DNA from: Sphaerochaeta sp.
GTDB lineage: Bacteria > Spirochaetota > Spirochaetia > Sphaerochaetales > Sphaerochaetaceae
NCBI GenBank assembly: GCA_003456855.1
Contig: DMOO01000112.1
Coordinates: 1-33,329, forward strand
Direction: 5' to 3'
DNA length: 33,329 nt
Shown: positions 1 to 7,892 of the stretch, piece after piece
How positions within the stretch are numbered: the stretch's first letter is position 1
How the letters are laid out: each line of letters starts with the position of its first letter
Translations under genes and position numbers: made by a program
The notes under the pieces: generated by a model
Databases searched by the model: none
Told to the model about the DNA's origin: nothing
The model's input: the letters and a program-made list of their open reading frames with translations, nothing else

Positions 1-2
1 TC

Positions 3-1244
3 ACCGTCAACCCGATCTACTTCGGAAGCGGCTATGATGTTGCCTACAGGGATTACAAGGAATCGATTCCTGGAATGGTCTTCGCGATTCTGTCCTTCGT
101 CCTGGTGCTCCTGATAATCCTCTTCGCCATCTTGGGGAGGAAGAAGTACACCATCCCGGCGTCATACAACTACTTCATAGTCTTCGTGTCCATTGCGACC
201 ATATGGGTCGTGTCCAACATCAAGGTTCTCTCGTACTCGGGGATCAACCCGGGGCTTCTGAGTGTCATAGCGAATGAAACCTTCCTGCTGTTCCCGATCT
301 CGTTCAGCCTCTATGTGTACCATTACTTCACAGGGAACAAGACCTTGAACATAGCGCTCGTCATCCTTTCCTTCCTGAACATGGTCATAGTGAATTCACT
401 TGTCCTCTCAAAGGCGGTCAGCCTAATAGAGTCCTATGTCTCAACGGCTCTGATCTGCGGCGTGGTCCTTGTTTCATCTGCGGTTCAGACGGTCAGGGAG
501 TACAGACACGGAAAGACAACTGCCAGAACCCATGCCATGTTCTTCGGGTCTCTGATGCTGATTGCCGGAGGAGCCTCTCAGGCCTACAACATCTACAGAG
601 GCAGAACCTCTAACATTTCGGTGCTGATGCTTCTGAGCCTTGTCGTCTTCGCAATTGTCCAGAGCATTGCCTTCCTCTTCTATCTTATGAACCTTGTCGT
701 TGAGGGCCGCAAGGCCGGAGACTACCTGGTGATGGCCAAGACGGACACCCTCACAGGACTTGGAAACAGAAGAGGCCTCGAGGCCTACATATCAGAGCTT
801 GCGACCAGATCCTCTGCTCCGTTCTACAGAGTGGGTTGCATAGTCTGTGACCTAAACGGCCTGAAGAAGACGAATGACACCTATGGCCACGATGTGGGTG
901 ACCAGATGCTAAGGGACTTCTCCAACTGCCTGAAGGAGTGCTTCGAGAACAGAGGCGTTCCGTTCAGAAGTGGTGGAGACGAGTTCTACATCCTGTTCAG
1001 TGACGTCGAGGTCGACATGGGCGCCATGATGCGTCGCCTGATGATCGGAATCGACGGATCAAACACCTGCAACGAGTACAAGCTCTCCTGCTCAAGCGGC
1101 TGCTATGCAGACTACGTGCCTTCACGCAACGAGAAAGCAGTCTGGGACATCATCAAGATGGCTGATGCCGAGATGTACAAGCAGAAGATGAAGGACCGCG
1201 CCAAGCTTGGCAGCCAGAAGAGCGAAGATCCTAGGCTCGATTGA
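3..1244 (+). CDS. 7TM diguanylate cyclase (GGDEF), 5' end outside window
   Basis: Membrane enzyme expected to make cyclic di-GMP from two GTP. The frame is open from the first bases of the window, so the ATG at 75 is probably internal and the gene starts upstream. About seven hydrophobic segments lie between residue 1 and about 215 (counted from the ATG at 75), followed by a C-terminal GGDEF domain. The active-site motif is an intact GGDEF near residue 300, inside FRSGGDEFYILF. The RxxD product-inhibition site usually found just before the motif is absent (ENRGVPFRS instead), so feedback inhibition may be missing. The visible residues before the first membrane segment (NPIYFGSGYD...) fit the end of an extracytoplasmic sensor domain, as in 7TMR-DISM proteins; that part is inference. 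The GGDEF assignment is very secure; the signal sensed is unknown. Confidence 0.9.
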   Translation, partial: TVNPIYFGSGYDVAYRDYKESIPGMVFAILSFVLVLLIILFAILGRKKYTIPASYNYFIVFVSIATIWVVSNIKVLSYSGINPGLLSVIANETFLLFPISFSLYVYHYFTGNKTLNIALVILSFLNMVIVNSLVLSKAVSLIESYVSTALICGVVLVSSAVQTVREYRHGKTTARTHAMFFGSLMLIAGGASQAYNIYRGRTSNISVLMLLSLVVFAIVQSIAFLFYLMNLVVEGRKAGDYLVMAKTDTLTGLGNRRGLEAYISELATRSSAPFYRVGCIVCDLNGLKKTNDTYGHDVGDQMLRDFSNCLKECFENRGVPFRSGGDEFYILFSDVEVDMGAMMRRLMIGIDGSNTCNEYKLSCSSGCYADYVPSRNEKAVWDIIKMADAEMYKQKMKDRAKLGSQKSEDPRLD

Positions 1245-1250
1245 AAAAAG

Positions 1251-1329
1251 TTCTACATAGACAGCTTGTTTTTCGAATTCATGTAGTCTTTTTCTACATG
1301 AAAGCTGATTTTTGGGGTTCTATGTAGAA
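1251..1329. repeat. Two tandem ~36-bp repeats with inverted TTCTACAT ends
   Basis: Unit 1 (1251-1286) and unit 2 (1292-1327) align along their whole length: TTCTACAT, then an AGCT-T(5) core, a GTTC/ATTC segment and ATGTAG. Each unit starts with TTCTACAT and ends with its reverse complement, so four half-sites alternate in orientation. The inner pair (1278-1286 and 1294-1302) forms a 9-bp stem with a 7-nt loop. The block lies between two convergent genes. It could be a REP-like dispersed element, a protein-binding array or a terminator relic; nothing in the window distinguishes these. Confidence 0.6.
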
Positions 1330-1353
1330 ATACCTGACATCCAAATCAAAAGC

Positions 1354-1386
1354 GCAAAAAGATAGAGCCGGGCGGACCCGGCTCTA
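1354..1386 (-). terminator. Rho-independent terminator of proS
   Basis: A perfect 10-bp stem (TAGAGCCGGG / CCCGGCTCTA, 1363-1372 and 1377-1386) has a 4-nt loop. On the minus strand it is followed by ATCTTTTTGC. It lies about 60 bp after the proS stop codon. Confidence 0.85.
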
Positions 1387-1444
1387 CTCGAATATGTTAT
1401 CAAAGCTCCTTTTTGCTTGGCGGCTGAAACCGCTTCAGCCCCTC

Positions 1445-3166
1445 TTAACTGAGCTTTGCAATGAGGGCCTTGACCTCTGCTGCAAGGTTGTCCAGGTCGA
1501 AGCTCATGACCTCTTCCTCGTTGGCGCGGAGCTTGACCTCGCACTTTCCTTCCTTGTAGCTTCTGTTTCCAAGAGTGATCCTGATTGGGATTCCGATCAG
1601 GTCTGCATCTGCGAACTTGACTCCGGCGCTCTCCTTTCTATCATCGTACAGGACCTCGATTCCAGCGGCCTCGAGCTCGTTGTATATCTTCTCGGAGACC
1701 TCTGTGTCCTTGATCAGGCTGATGAAGTGGACCTGGAACGGGGCGACTGCGATAGGCAGCTTGAGTCCGTTCTCGTCGTTGTACTCCTCGCAAAGGCAGG
1801 CGAGCAGTCTTCCGATTCCGATTCCGTAGCTTCCCATGATGACAGGCTTGCGCTGTCCGTTCTCGTCCTGGTAGTAGCAGTTCATCGCCTCAGAGTATCT
1901 GGTTCCGAGCTGGAAGATGTTTCCGACCTCGACTCCCTTTGAGGCTGAGAGCGGCTTTCCGCAGGTTGGGCAGCGGTATCCGTCAGCGGCGCTTGCGATG
2001 TCGGCCACGACTCCGTTGTAGTCAACGCCGAAGTTGGTGTTGATGTAGTGGAAGCCTTCCTTGTTCGCACCTGCGACCAGGTTGTTGGACTTTGCCACTG
2101 AGTCGTCGACTATGACGATTGTGCCTTCCTTGCATCCGATCGGGGAACCGAAGCCCGGTACCATGCCGGCTGCCACGATCTCCTCTTCATGTGCAGGTCT
2201 GAGGCTGTTGGCCTTGGCTGCGTTCTGGAGCTTGTTCTCCTCGATGTCCATGTCTCCGCGGACGATTCCGACTACAAGCTTGTCCTCTTCCTCTCCGGTC
2301 TGGTCATTGATGAAGGATCCGACCATGAACAGGGCCTTTGCGGTCTTGCGTGCAGGGATGTTCAGAAGTGCGCAGAGCTCCTCGATGGTCTTTGTATTCG
2401 GTGTCGCGACCATCTCCTTGGCCTTAGGCTCCTCTGCGAAGTAGTCCTTCTGGAACCTTGCGACCTGTCTGTTTGCTGTGTATCCGCACTCAGGGCAGGT
2501 GATGATCGTGTCCTCGCCGATAGGTGAGAGGTACATGTACTCGTGTGCTACCTTTCCACCCATCATTCCGCTGTCTGAACCGACTGCGATGACCGGAAGT
2601 CCGCATCTGCCGTAGATTCTGAAGTATGCGTCGTAGTGGGCCTTGTAGACCTTCTCGAGTCCTTCCTGGTCCTTGTCGAAGCTGTAGCTGTCCTTCATTG
2701 TGAACTCACGGACACGGATCAGGCCTGCCCTTGGTCTTGGGTCGTCACGCCACTTGGTCTGGAGCTGGTACACAAGAAGAGGCAGTCTCTTGTAGGAATC
2801 GATCATGTTCCTTCCGAGGTCTGTTGCACATTCCTCGTGGGTCATGGCAAGGACCATGTCTCTGTCGTTGCGGTCCTTGAAGCGGCTCATCTCCTTGTCG
2901 ATGCTGTAGAATCTGCCTGTCTCCTTCCAGATGTCTCCTGGGTTCACGACCGGCATCAGGATCTCCTGGGCCCCAAGGCCGTCCATCTCCTGGCGGACGA
3001 TGGTGGAAATCTTCTGGATCGATCTGAATCCGAGAGGGAGGAGTGAGAAGATGCCGGCGGCCAGCTGATCTATATATCCTGCTCTGAGAAGATACTCGTA
3101 ACCCTTGCAGTCGGCACCGTTCGGAGCCTCGCGGAGGGTCTTTGAAAACAATCTACTCTGTCTCAT
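1445..3166 (-). CDS. proS: Prolyl-tRNA synthetase, bacterial type with editing domain
   Basis: Cytoplasmic class II synthetase that charges tRNA-Pro. The protein has 573 residues, the normal length for the bacterial type carrying the INS editing domain. Visible elements are the N-terminal RLFSKTLREAP, the THEE motif near residue 110, motif 2 (RDDPRPRAGLIRVREF, about 140-155), the insertion domain at roughly 225-405, motif 3 (GSYGIGIGR, about 440) and a C-terminal anticodon-binding domain. The ATG at 3166 is preferred over an in-frame ATG at 3223. It has an AGGAG sequence 8 nt upstream and begins with the family's usual MRQSRLF, whereas the upstream extension lies over the promoter -10 element. 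The gene is monocistronic, with its own promoter and terminator, and diverges from the transketolase operon. Confidence 0.97.
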   Translation of the reverse strand: MRQSRLFSKTLREAPNGADCKGYEYLLRAGYIDQLAAGIFSLLPLGFRSIQKISTIVRQEMDGLGAQEILMPVVNPGDIWKETGRFYSIDKEMSRFKDRNDRDMVLAMTHEECATDLGRNMIDSYKRLPLLVYQLQTKWRDDPRPRAGLIRVREFTMKDSYSFDKDQEGLEKVYKAHYDAYFRIYGRCGLPVIAVGSDSGMMGGKVAHEYMYLSPIGEDTIITCPECGYTANRQVARFQKDYFAEEPKAKEMVATPNTKTIEELCALLNIPARKTAKALFMVGSFINDQTGEEEDKLVVGIVRGDMDIEENKLQNAAKANSLRPAHEEEIVAAGMVPGFGSPIGCKEGTIVIVDDSVAKSNNLVAGANKEGFHYINTNFGVDYNGVVADIASAADGYRCPTCGKPLSASKGVEVGNIFQLGTRYSEAMNCYYQDENGQRKPVIMGSYGIGIGRLLACLCEEYNDENGLKLPIAVAPFQVHFISLIKDTEVSEKIYNELEAAGIEVLYDDRKESAGVKFADADLIGIPIRITLGNRSYKEGKCEVKLRANEEEVMSFDLDNLAAEVKALIAKLS

Positions 3167-3196
3167 GTTAAATCTCCTGTTTTGATTTACTGCTTG

Positions 3197-3225
3197 ATTA
3201 TATGCAATTGCCTTCTTTGACACAA
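3197..3225 (-). promoter_or_regulatory. Sigma70-type promoter of proS
   Basis: On the minus strand a perfect TATAAT (3197-3202) is preceded by TTGTGT (3220-3225) with a 17-bp spacer. It lies about 30 bp upstream of the chosen proS start. Confidence 0.75.
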
Positions 3226-3270
3226 GAATGCTCTGCTGTTGGGATATTATTTACCGGATGAAAATTTTCA

Positions 3271-3299
3271 TTGAAAGTATTGTTGTAGAATGATATGAT
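3271..3299 (+). promoter_or_regulatory. Sigma70-type promoter of the transketolase operon
   Basis: TTGAAA (3271-3276), a 17-bp spacer and TATGAT (3294-3299). The -10 element overlaps an in-frame ATG at 3295, which argues that translation starts further downstream at 3331. Confidence 0.8.
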
Positions 3300-3330
3300 A
3301 ATGCCATATCTTATTTTGAGAGGAACACTG

Positions 3331-4164
3331 ATGCTTGATACTCAGACCATCGAGTCTTTGACTGCGAAAGCTACAGACATTAGGATTTCAACAATCCGTG
3401 AAATCGCGCACCTCGGAAATGGACACATTGGCGGTGCCATGTCCATCGTTGAAGTGCTTACTTATCTCTACTACCACGAGATGAACATCGACCCATCCAA
3501 TCCAAAGATGGAGGGAAGAGACAGATTCGTTTGCTCAAAGGGCCATGCAGGTCCATCCGTCTATGCAACACTTGCAGAGAAGGGCTACTTCCCGAAGGAG
3601 TGGCTCATGACTCTCAACCAGGGCGGAACAAACCTGCCAAGCCACTGCGACATGAAGAAGACCCCTGGTGTTGACTTCACAACAGGTTCCCTCGGACAGG
3701 GCTTCAGCGCAGCTGTCGGAATCGCACTTGGCCAGAGACTGAAGGGCGAGAGCTCCTTCACCTATGCAATGATCGGTGATGGCGAGAGCCAGGAAGGACA
3801 GATCTGGGAGGCCGCAGAGTTCGCTTCAACACAGAAGCTTGGCAACCTGATCGCCTTCACGGACTTCAACCGCCAGCAGCTTGACGGCTACACAGCGAAC
3901 ATCATCAACATGGACAACATCGACACCCGTTGGCTCGGATTCAACTGGCACGTCCAGAGAATCAACGGCCATGACTTCAAGGCCATCGATGAGGCAGTCC
4001 AGAACGCAAAGGCAGTCAAGTGCCGCCCAAGCATGATCATTCTCGACACCATCAAGTCCAAGGGCTATGCCCCTGGTGAGGGTATCAAGGCCAACCACAG
4101 TATGGCTATCAGCAAAGAGAACGAAGAATACGCAATCAGCGTCCTTAACGGAGGTGCAAAATGA
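3331..4164 (+). CDS. Transketolase, N-terminal (thiamine diphosphate-binding) subunit
   Basis: First half of a two-subunit transketolase, an enzyme of the non-oxidative pentose phosphate pathway that moves two-carbon ketol units between sugar phosphates. The 277-residue protein matches the N-terminal half of full-length transketolase. It includes HLGNGHIGGAMS near residue 27, the SKGH motif near 69, and the thiamine diphosphate signature GDGESQEG near 150 with the paired Asn in DFNRQQ about 25 residues later. The start at 3331 has a GAGAGGA site 7 nt upstream; the earlier ATG at 3295 lies inside the promoter. Its stop overlaps the start of the C-terminal subunit by 4 bp (ATGA), implying translational coupling of the two chains. 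Confidence 0.95.
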   Translation: MLDTQTIESLTAKATDIRISTIREIAHLGNGHIGGAMSIVEVLTYLYYHEMNIDPSNPKMEGRDRFVCSKGHAGPSVYATLAEKGYFPKEWLMTLNQGGTNLPSHCDMKKTPGVDFTTGSLGQGFSAAVGIALGQRLKGESSFTYAMIGDGESQEGQIWEAAEFASTQKLGNLIAFTDFNRQQLDGYTANIINMDNIDTRWLGFNWHVQRINGHDFKAIDEAVQNAKAVKCRPSMIILDTIKSKGYAPGEGIKANHSMAISKENEEYAISVLNGGAK

Positions 4165-5105
4165 GAGACACATCTTCAATCAACGATATGAGAGATGCAT
4201 TGATGGCCGCCATCATTGATCTGGCAAAGGAGCACAAGGAAGTCGTCTTCCTCGATGCTGACCTCTCAAGCTGCATCAACAGCGGTTCCTTCAAGAAGGA
4301 GTTCCCGGATCGTTTCTTCAACGTCGGTATCGCCGAGGCCAACATGGTCGGAGTCGCCTCCGGTCTCTCCTCAATGGGCTTCGTTCCATATGCACACTCT
4401 TTCGGATGCTTCTCATCCCGCCGTGCATACGACCAGTTCTATCTGTCAGCAAACTATGCAGGACAGACTGTCCACCTCATCGGAACCGATGCCGGTGTCA
4501 CAGCACAGATCAACGGTGGAACACACATGCCGTTCGAGGATGTAGGTCTTATGAGACTCATCCCTGAGCTGATCGTCCTTGATCCTTCCGATACACAGAG
4601 CTGCTATGAGCTCACACTCCAGGCCTTCGAGACCGGTCACTGCTCATACACCAGACTCCGCAGAAAGGGTGCAACACACCGCTATGCTCCAGGTCAGGTC
4701 AAGCTTGGTAAGGCAAACGTCCTTGCTGAGGGTCAGGACCTTGCAATCGTCGCAACCTCAGAGGTCATCGTCAACGAGGCCGAGAAGGCAGTCGACATGC
4801 TTGCAAAGAAGGGAATCAAGGCTACTCTGATTGATATGCACACAATCAAGCCTCTGGACACAGAGATCCTGGACAAGGTCTCCAAGGAGACAGGTCATGT
4901 CCTGGTCTGCGAGAACGCACGTTACGCCGGTGGTCTCGGAGAGGCAGTTGCAGCTCATCTTGCAACCACATACCCGGCAAAGATGGACTTCGTCTGCGTA
5001 GGAGAGCAGTTCGGAGAGGTCGGAAAGCTCGACTATCTGATGAAGGCCTTCCACTTCAACGCAGAGGACATGGTCGCCAAGGCAGAGGCTCTTGTAAGAC
5101 GCTAA
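4161..5105 (+). CDS. Transketolase, C-terminal (pyrimidine-binding) subunit
   Basis: Second half of the split transketolase, 314 residues, containing the pyrimidine-binding and C-terminal transketolase domains. The DADLSSCINS segment, FNVGIAEANMVGVASGL (carrying the conserved cofactor-contacting Glu) and the C-terminal DMHTIKPLD and GGLGEAVA segments are typical. The ATG overlaps the preceding stop (ATGA), with GGAGGT 5 nt before it, so both subunits should be made in equal amounts. DXS has the same domains but is a single longer chain, and here the two-gene layout is the one common in archaea, Firmicutes and some spirochaetes. A strong terminator follows directly. Confidence 0.94.
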   Translation: MRDTSSINDMRDALMAAIIDLAKEHKEVVFLDADLSSCINSGSFKKEFPDRFFNVGIAEANMVGVASGLSSMGFVPYAHSFGCFSSRRAYDQFYLSANYAGQTVHLIGTDAGVTAQINGGTHMPFEDVGLMRLIPELIVLDPSDTQSCYELTLQAFETGHCSYTRLRRKGATHRYAPGQVKLGKANVLAEGQDLAIVATSEVIVNEAEKAVDMLAKKGIKATLIDMHTIKPLDTEILDKVSKETGHVLVCENARYAGGLGEAVAAHLATTYPAKMDFVCVGEQFGEVGKLDYLMKAFHFNAEDMVAKAEALVRR

Positions 5106-5126
5106 GTCTTCAATTGAAACTCATTC

Positions 5127-5160
5127 AAGGGTGCGTTTTCGGACGCACCCTTTTTGTTTT
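5127..5160 (+). terminator. Rho-independent terminator of the transketolase operon
   Basis: A 10-bp stem (AAGGGTGCGT / ACGCACCCTT) with a 6-nt loop, followed by TTTTTGTTTT, 21 bp after the stop codon. Confidence 0.9.
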
Positions 5161-5208
5161 GGAGGTACAGAATAAAAAAAATAATTCTGTGCTTCAATCA
5201 GTGCCATT

Positions 5209-5751
5209 TCAGACGATTGCAACCTTGGTTTTTCCGGCCAGGATGTTCTCGTAGTCCTCGAGGTTCTTTCTCAGGAGCTCAGGGATCTTCAGCTCGTATG
5301 GGCAGCGTGTCATGCAGACGCCGCACTCGATGCACTCGTTGACCTTGCGCATCTTATCTATGGTCTCCTGTTCAAGAAGGCGCTTGCTTGGGCTGCGTCT
5401 GATCAGCTGGCTCATTCTGGCGCATTCGTTGATCTTGATGCCCACAGTGCAAGGTGCACAGTAGCCGCAGCCTCTGCAGAAGTCCCCGGCAAGCTCTGCG
5501 CGGTCCTTCTCTATTATGGCTTTCATCTCCTCTGTCATGCGGGGTGGGTTGTCTATGCAGGAGAGCCACTGGTCAAGCTCGGCCCCGCTGTCTGTGTACT
5601 TGATCGCCGTGTCGAAGAACTGGATTCCGCCTTGGCAGGCCTTTCTGATGATCCTTACAGCCTCGTCCTTTGTGACGCGCTGGATCGGCAGTGCGCCGAA
5701 GCCGTTCTTGCAGACAGTTATTCCCGTAGATCCCAATGTTACCTTATCCAT
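5209..5751 (-). CDS. Internally deleted aldo/keto reductase-ferredoxin protein
   Basis: Remnant or minimal form of the aldo/keto reductases that carry a C-terminal ferredoxin domain (usually about 370-380 residues). Here only 180 residues remain. Residues 1-55 are the N-terminal start of the reductase barrel (KVTLGSTGITVCKNGFGALP, then GIQFFDTAIKYTDS). From residue 56 (GAELDQWLSCIDNPP) the sequence is already the C-terminal linker and iron-sulfur part. The central barrel, about 200 residues, is missing in frame, and the catalytic Lys and His go with it; only the first Asp and Tyr remain. The cysteine sets for two 4Fe-4S clusters are intact: CRGCGYCAPC at 92-101 and CIECGVCMTRCP at 140-151. 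The ATG at 5751 has an AGGGGAA site. A longer in-frame reading to 6174 is antisense to the next gene and is rejected. It may be a small electron carrier or a decaying gene. Confidence 0.8.
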   Translation of the reverse strand: MDKVTLGSTGITVCKNGFGALPIQRVTKDEAVRIIRKACQGGIQFFDTAIKYTDSGAELDQWLSCIDNPPRMTEEMKAIIEKDRAELAGDFCRGCGYCAPCTVGIKINECARMSQLIRRSPSKRLLEQETIDKMRKVNECIECGVCMTRCPYELKIPELLRKNLEDYENILAGKTKVAIV

Positions 5752-5797
5752 AGTATTCCCCTTGTTTTTCTTACTTTCTATCTTGCCAAAGCAATTG

Positions 5798-5825
5798 TTG
5801 CAACAGTTTTCCAATCGGTTATACT
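5798..5825 (+). promoter_or_regulatory. Possible sigma70-type promoter of the histidine phosphatase gene
   Basis: TTGCAA (5798-5803), a 16-bp spacer and TATACT (5820-5825), 25 bp before the start codon at 5851. Confidence 0.55.
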
Positions 5826-5850
5826 GTAATCCAAACGGGGGGAATCGAAT

Positions 5851-6579
5851 ATGAAGATACTGGTTGCAAGGCATGCCGAGCCTGATTACGAACATGACTC
5901 TCTGACTGCAAAAGGCGATGTTGAAGCCGCCTTGCTGGCCGACAGGCTCTGCAAGCTCGATGTCAAGGATTTCTACTGCTCCCCGCTTGGAAGAGCCAGA
6001 AGAACTGCATCGTTCACACTGGACAGGATGGGCAGGGAGGCAACTGTATTCCCGTGGCTCAGGGAGTTCGAGGGAAGGTGTGAGAAACCCAATGTCCCGG
6101 GTGAGCTTAGCATCTTCTGGGACTGGCTTCCACAGGACTGGACAAAGCAGAGACTCTTCTTTGACAAGGACCATTGGTTAGAGGCTCCGGAGCTGAAGGG
6201 AACCAACGTGAAAGAGGAGTATCTGAAGGTCACAAAGGGACTTGATGAGCTGCTTGCAAATCACGGTTATGTGCGTTCTGGTGAGGTCTACCAAGCGATT
6301 TCCCCAAACAATGACATCATTGTGATCTTCTGCCACCTGGGCGTCCAGGCTGTGTTCACATCCTATCTCCTGGGCATCTCGCCGCTTGTGATGCTGCAGG
6401 GTTTCGCCCCGGCTCCGGCAAGTCTGACGACCATTGCAACAGAGGAGAGAACCGAGGGGATTGCAAATTTCAGAGTTCTGTCCTACGGAGACGTTGGGCA
6501 TCTGTACGCAAAGGGAGAGGAGCCTTCCTTCAGCGCCAGATTCTGTGAGTGCTATACCAATTTCGATGAAAGGCACTAG
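5851..6579 (+). CDS. Histidine phosphatase (phosphoglycerate mutase superfamily)
   Basis: Soluble 242-residue protein of the histidine phosphatase fold. The N-terminal ARHAEPDY carries the catalytic Arg7-His8 pair. SPLGRARRT (44-52) supplies further phosphate-binding arginines, REFEGR (71-76) the acidic residue, and IFCHLGV (159-165) the second histidine (His162). Family members dephosphorylate small phospho-compounds or, more rarely, act as mutases; the substrate cannot be read from the sequence. The start has a run of G residues about 8 nt upstream. The gene diverges from the truncated reductase-ferredoxin gene and converges on the DUF6062 gene with only 3 bp between the two stops. Confidence 0.88.
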   Translation: MKILVARHAEPDYEHDSLTAKGDVEAALLADRLCKLDVKDFYCSPLGRARRTASFTLDRMGREATVFPWLREFEGRCEKPNVPGELSIFWDWLPQDWTKQRLFFDKDHWLEAPELKGTNVKEEYLKVTKGLDELLANHGYVRSGEVYQAISPNNDIIVIFCHLGVQAVFTSYLLGISPLVMLQGFAPAPASLTTIATEERTEGIANFRVLSYGDVGHLYAKGEEPSFSARFCECYTNFDERH

Positions 6580-6582
6580 GGC

Positions 6583-7296
6583 CTAGCAGCGACCCTTGCC
6601 GATCTCCTTGTAGACGGCGCGAAGCTGTGCGTCCTCGCATCCGTTCCAAGGCTTGTCCCTGTTCTCGCTCTTGTATTTCTCAGTCATGTAGAGAAGGTCG
6701 TCCGCTGTGCGCTGGAGATTACGCTGCTGGAGTGCGCTCAGTGCAACGGCGAACTCCTTCTGCTTCTTTGAATCCAGGGCATCGAGAGACATCTTCAGAA
6801 TGTGTGACATGTGGTGGAGACAGAAGCCCTTGCTGGCATCGAAGGCCTTGCGGAACTCCGGATCCTCGCCCCAGATGTATGGGATCGTGAAGCAGTAGCG
6901 GTCAAGGCGGTCGCGCATCCTGTCGCAGATAAGGCAGCCGTGCTCGCGGTCATCCAGAACCGAGTCCAGCTTTGCTATGGTCTTCTTCAGATTGCGTGGT
7001 GAATCCAGCTCCTTGAAGACGCTCTTGAGGTCATCACGTGTGCGTGCAAGGTGGGACTCCCAGAGAACCGCCATCGAGTTCGGATGGCCTGACTCCACAA
7101 GCTTTGCGGTGTGCTCCGGGCAGAAGCCTGTGGCGTTGACCTTCACGCGTGTCTCCGGGTTCATGACTGAGGAGCCAAGGAAGAACTCCAGACTGTCACG
7201 CTCGGCTTGCGCCATGAGGTCGCAGATGAAGCATTCGCTTCCGCTTTGTATGCCGTCCCAGACAGGGATGGTCTCAAGTTGGTATTTGTTTGCCAT
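6583..7296 (-). CDS. DUF6062 family protein, cysteine-rich
   Basis: 237-residue soluble protein of unknown function. The opening KYQLETIPVWDGIQSGSECF and the SSVMNPETRVKVNATGFCPEH segment match what I know of DUF6062. It has four Cys/His clusters, CFICD (22-26), FCPEH, GCLICDRM and FCLHHMSH, arranged as if to bind one or two metal ions; this is inference. No membrane segment or signal peptide is visible. A GAGGAA site lies before the ATG, and only 7 bp separate it from the preceding gene, so it is the last gene of a three-gene minus-strand operon. Confidence 0.8.
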   Translation of the reverse strand: MANKYQLETIPVWDGIQSGSECFICDLMAQAERDSLEFFLGSSVMNPETRVKVNATGFCPEHTAKLVESGHPNSMAVLWESHLARTRDDLKSVFKELDSPRNLKKTIAKLDSVLDDREHGCLICDRMRDRLDRYCFTIPYIWGEDPEFRKAFDASKGFCLHHMSHILKMSLDALDSKKQKEFAVALSALQQRNLQRTADDLLYMTEKYKSENRDKPWNGCEDAQLRAVYKEIGKGRC

Positions 7297-7303
7297 TGAT
7301 TCC

Positions 7304-7840
7304 TCAGTGCTTCTTCAGCATCTTGTAGAGTGTGAGCTGGTCCTTGCTTTCCTTCTGGTCCTCAAGGGATTTCTTCCTTACAGGCTCCAGGGTGTGGAAG
7401 TTCCTGTCAAAGTGGTAGTACTCGATCCTGTCCTCTCCGGCAACGTAGACAAGCATGTAGTTGCGCTGGACCATGAAGGAGAGGGCCAGGATAAGCTCGC
7501 ACTTGCTCTCCTTGCGGTACTTGATCAGATCTGCCTGCTCGGCTTCCGTGATGTACTCGTTTCTGCAGACGATGCTGAGAAGCTGGACTCCCGTGGCGCG
7601 GTTGTGCACCAGGATGTCCGGGTTGATAGCCTTGCTGGAACGGGTGAAGGAGGGGCAGAGGTCGACCGAGAGCTTGGGGTCGAGCTTGACTACAAGGTCA
7701 TGCAGATGCTCTGCCAGGGCATGTGAAAGCGCCAGCCTGTTTCTAGGCCAGCTGTACAGTTGTCTGTCCTCTTCCTCAAGGAGGTTGAGGGCCTTTGTGA
7801 ATGTGTCGAAAACCCTGATTCTGCTTTTCCTTGTACTCAT
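7304..7840 (-). CDS. Hypothetical protein, possibly a degenerate PD-(D/E)XK nuclease-like fold
   Basis: 178 residues, not confidently recognised. The central section NPDILVHNRATGVQLLSIVCR has the shape of the PD-(D/E)XK nuclease core: Asp-containing strand, turn, hydrophobic strand. The strand that should carry the E-x-K pair reads LLSIVCRN, so if the fold is right the catalytic site is lost. A helix with EAEQADLIKYRKE and further hydrophobic strands follow, and the C-terminus is highly charged. The likely role is non-catalytic, for example nucleic acid or partner binding; this is speculation. The ribosome binding site is weak. It sits 52 bp after the PHP gene and 7 bp before DUF6062, suggesting co-transcription. 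Confidence 0.6.
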   Translation of the reverse strand: MSTRKSRIRVFDTFTKALNLLEEEDRQLYSWPRNRLALSHALAEHLHDLVVKLDPKLSVDLCPSFTRSSKAINPDILVHNRATGVQLLSIVCRNEYITEAEQADLIKYRKESKCELILALSFMVQRNYMLVYVAGEDRIEYYHFDRNFHTLEPVRKKSLEDQKESKDQLTLYKMLKKH

Positions 7841-7892
7841 ATCACTATTTTATCAGGAAATGGACGATCAGGCAAACAATTCGGAAAATGCC

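Noticed and set aside
1251..1329. CRISPR array
   Set aside because: There are only two units, each internally palindromic, with a 5-bp gap rather than a spacer, and no cas genes.
3295..3330. ATG at 3295 as start of the transketolase N-subunit
   Set aside because: It overlaps the promoter -10 element and has no ribosome binding site; the ATG at 3331 fits the family and has one.
5167..5190. ACAGAAT/ATTCTGT inverted repeat as terminator of the ferredoxin-like gene
   Set aside because: The stem is short and A/T-rich and has no T-tract after it on the minus strand; probably chance.
5752..6174. Open extension of the ferredoxin-like gene by 141 codons on the minus strand
   Set aside because: It is antisense to the histidine phosphatase gene, has no similarity to the reductase family, and the ATG at 5751 has both the family start and a ribosome binding site.
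6977..7726. 249-codon plus-strand frame
   Set aside because: It is antisense to DUF6062 and its neighbour, crosses their boundary, and shows no domain.
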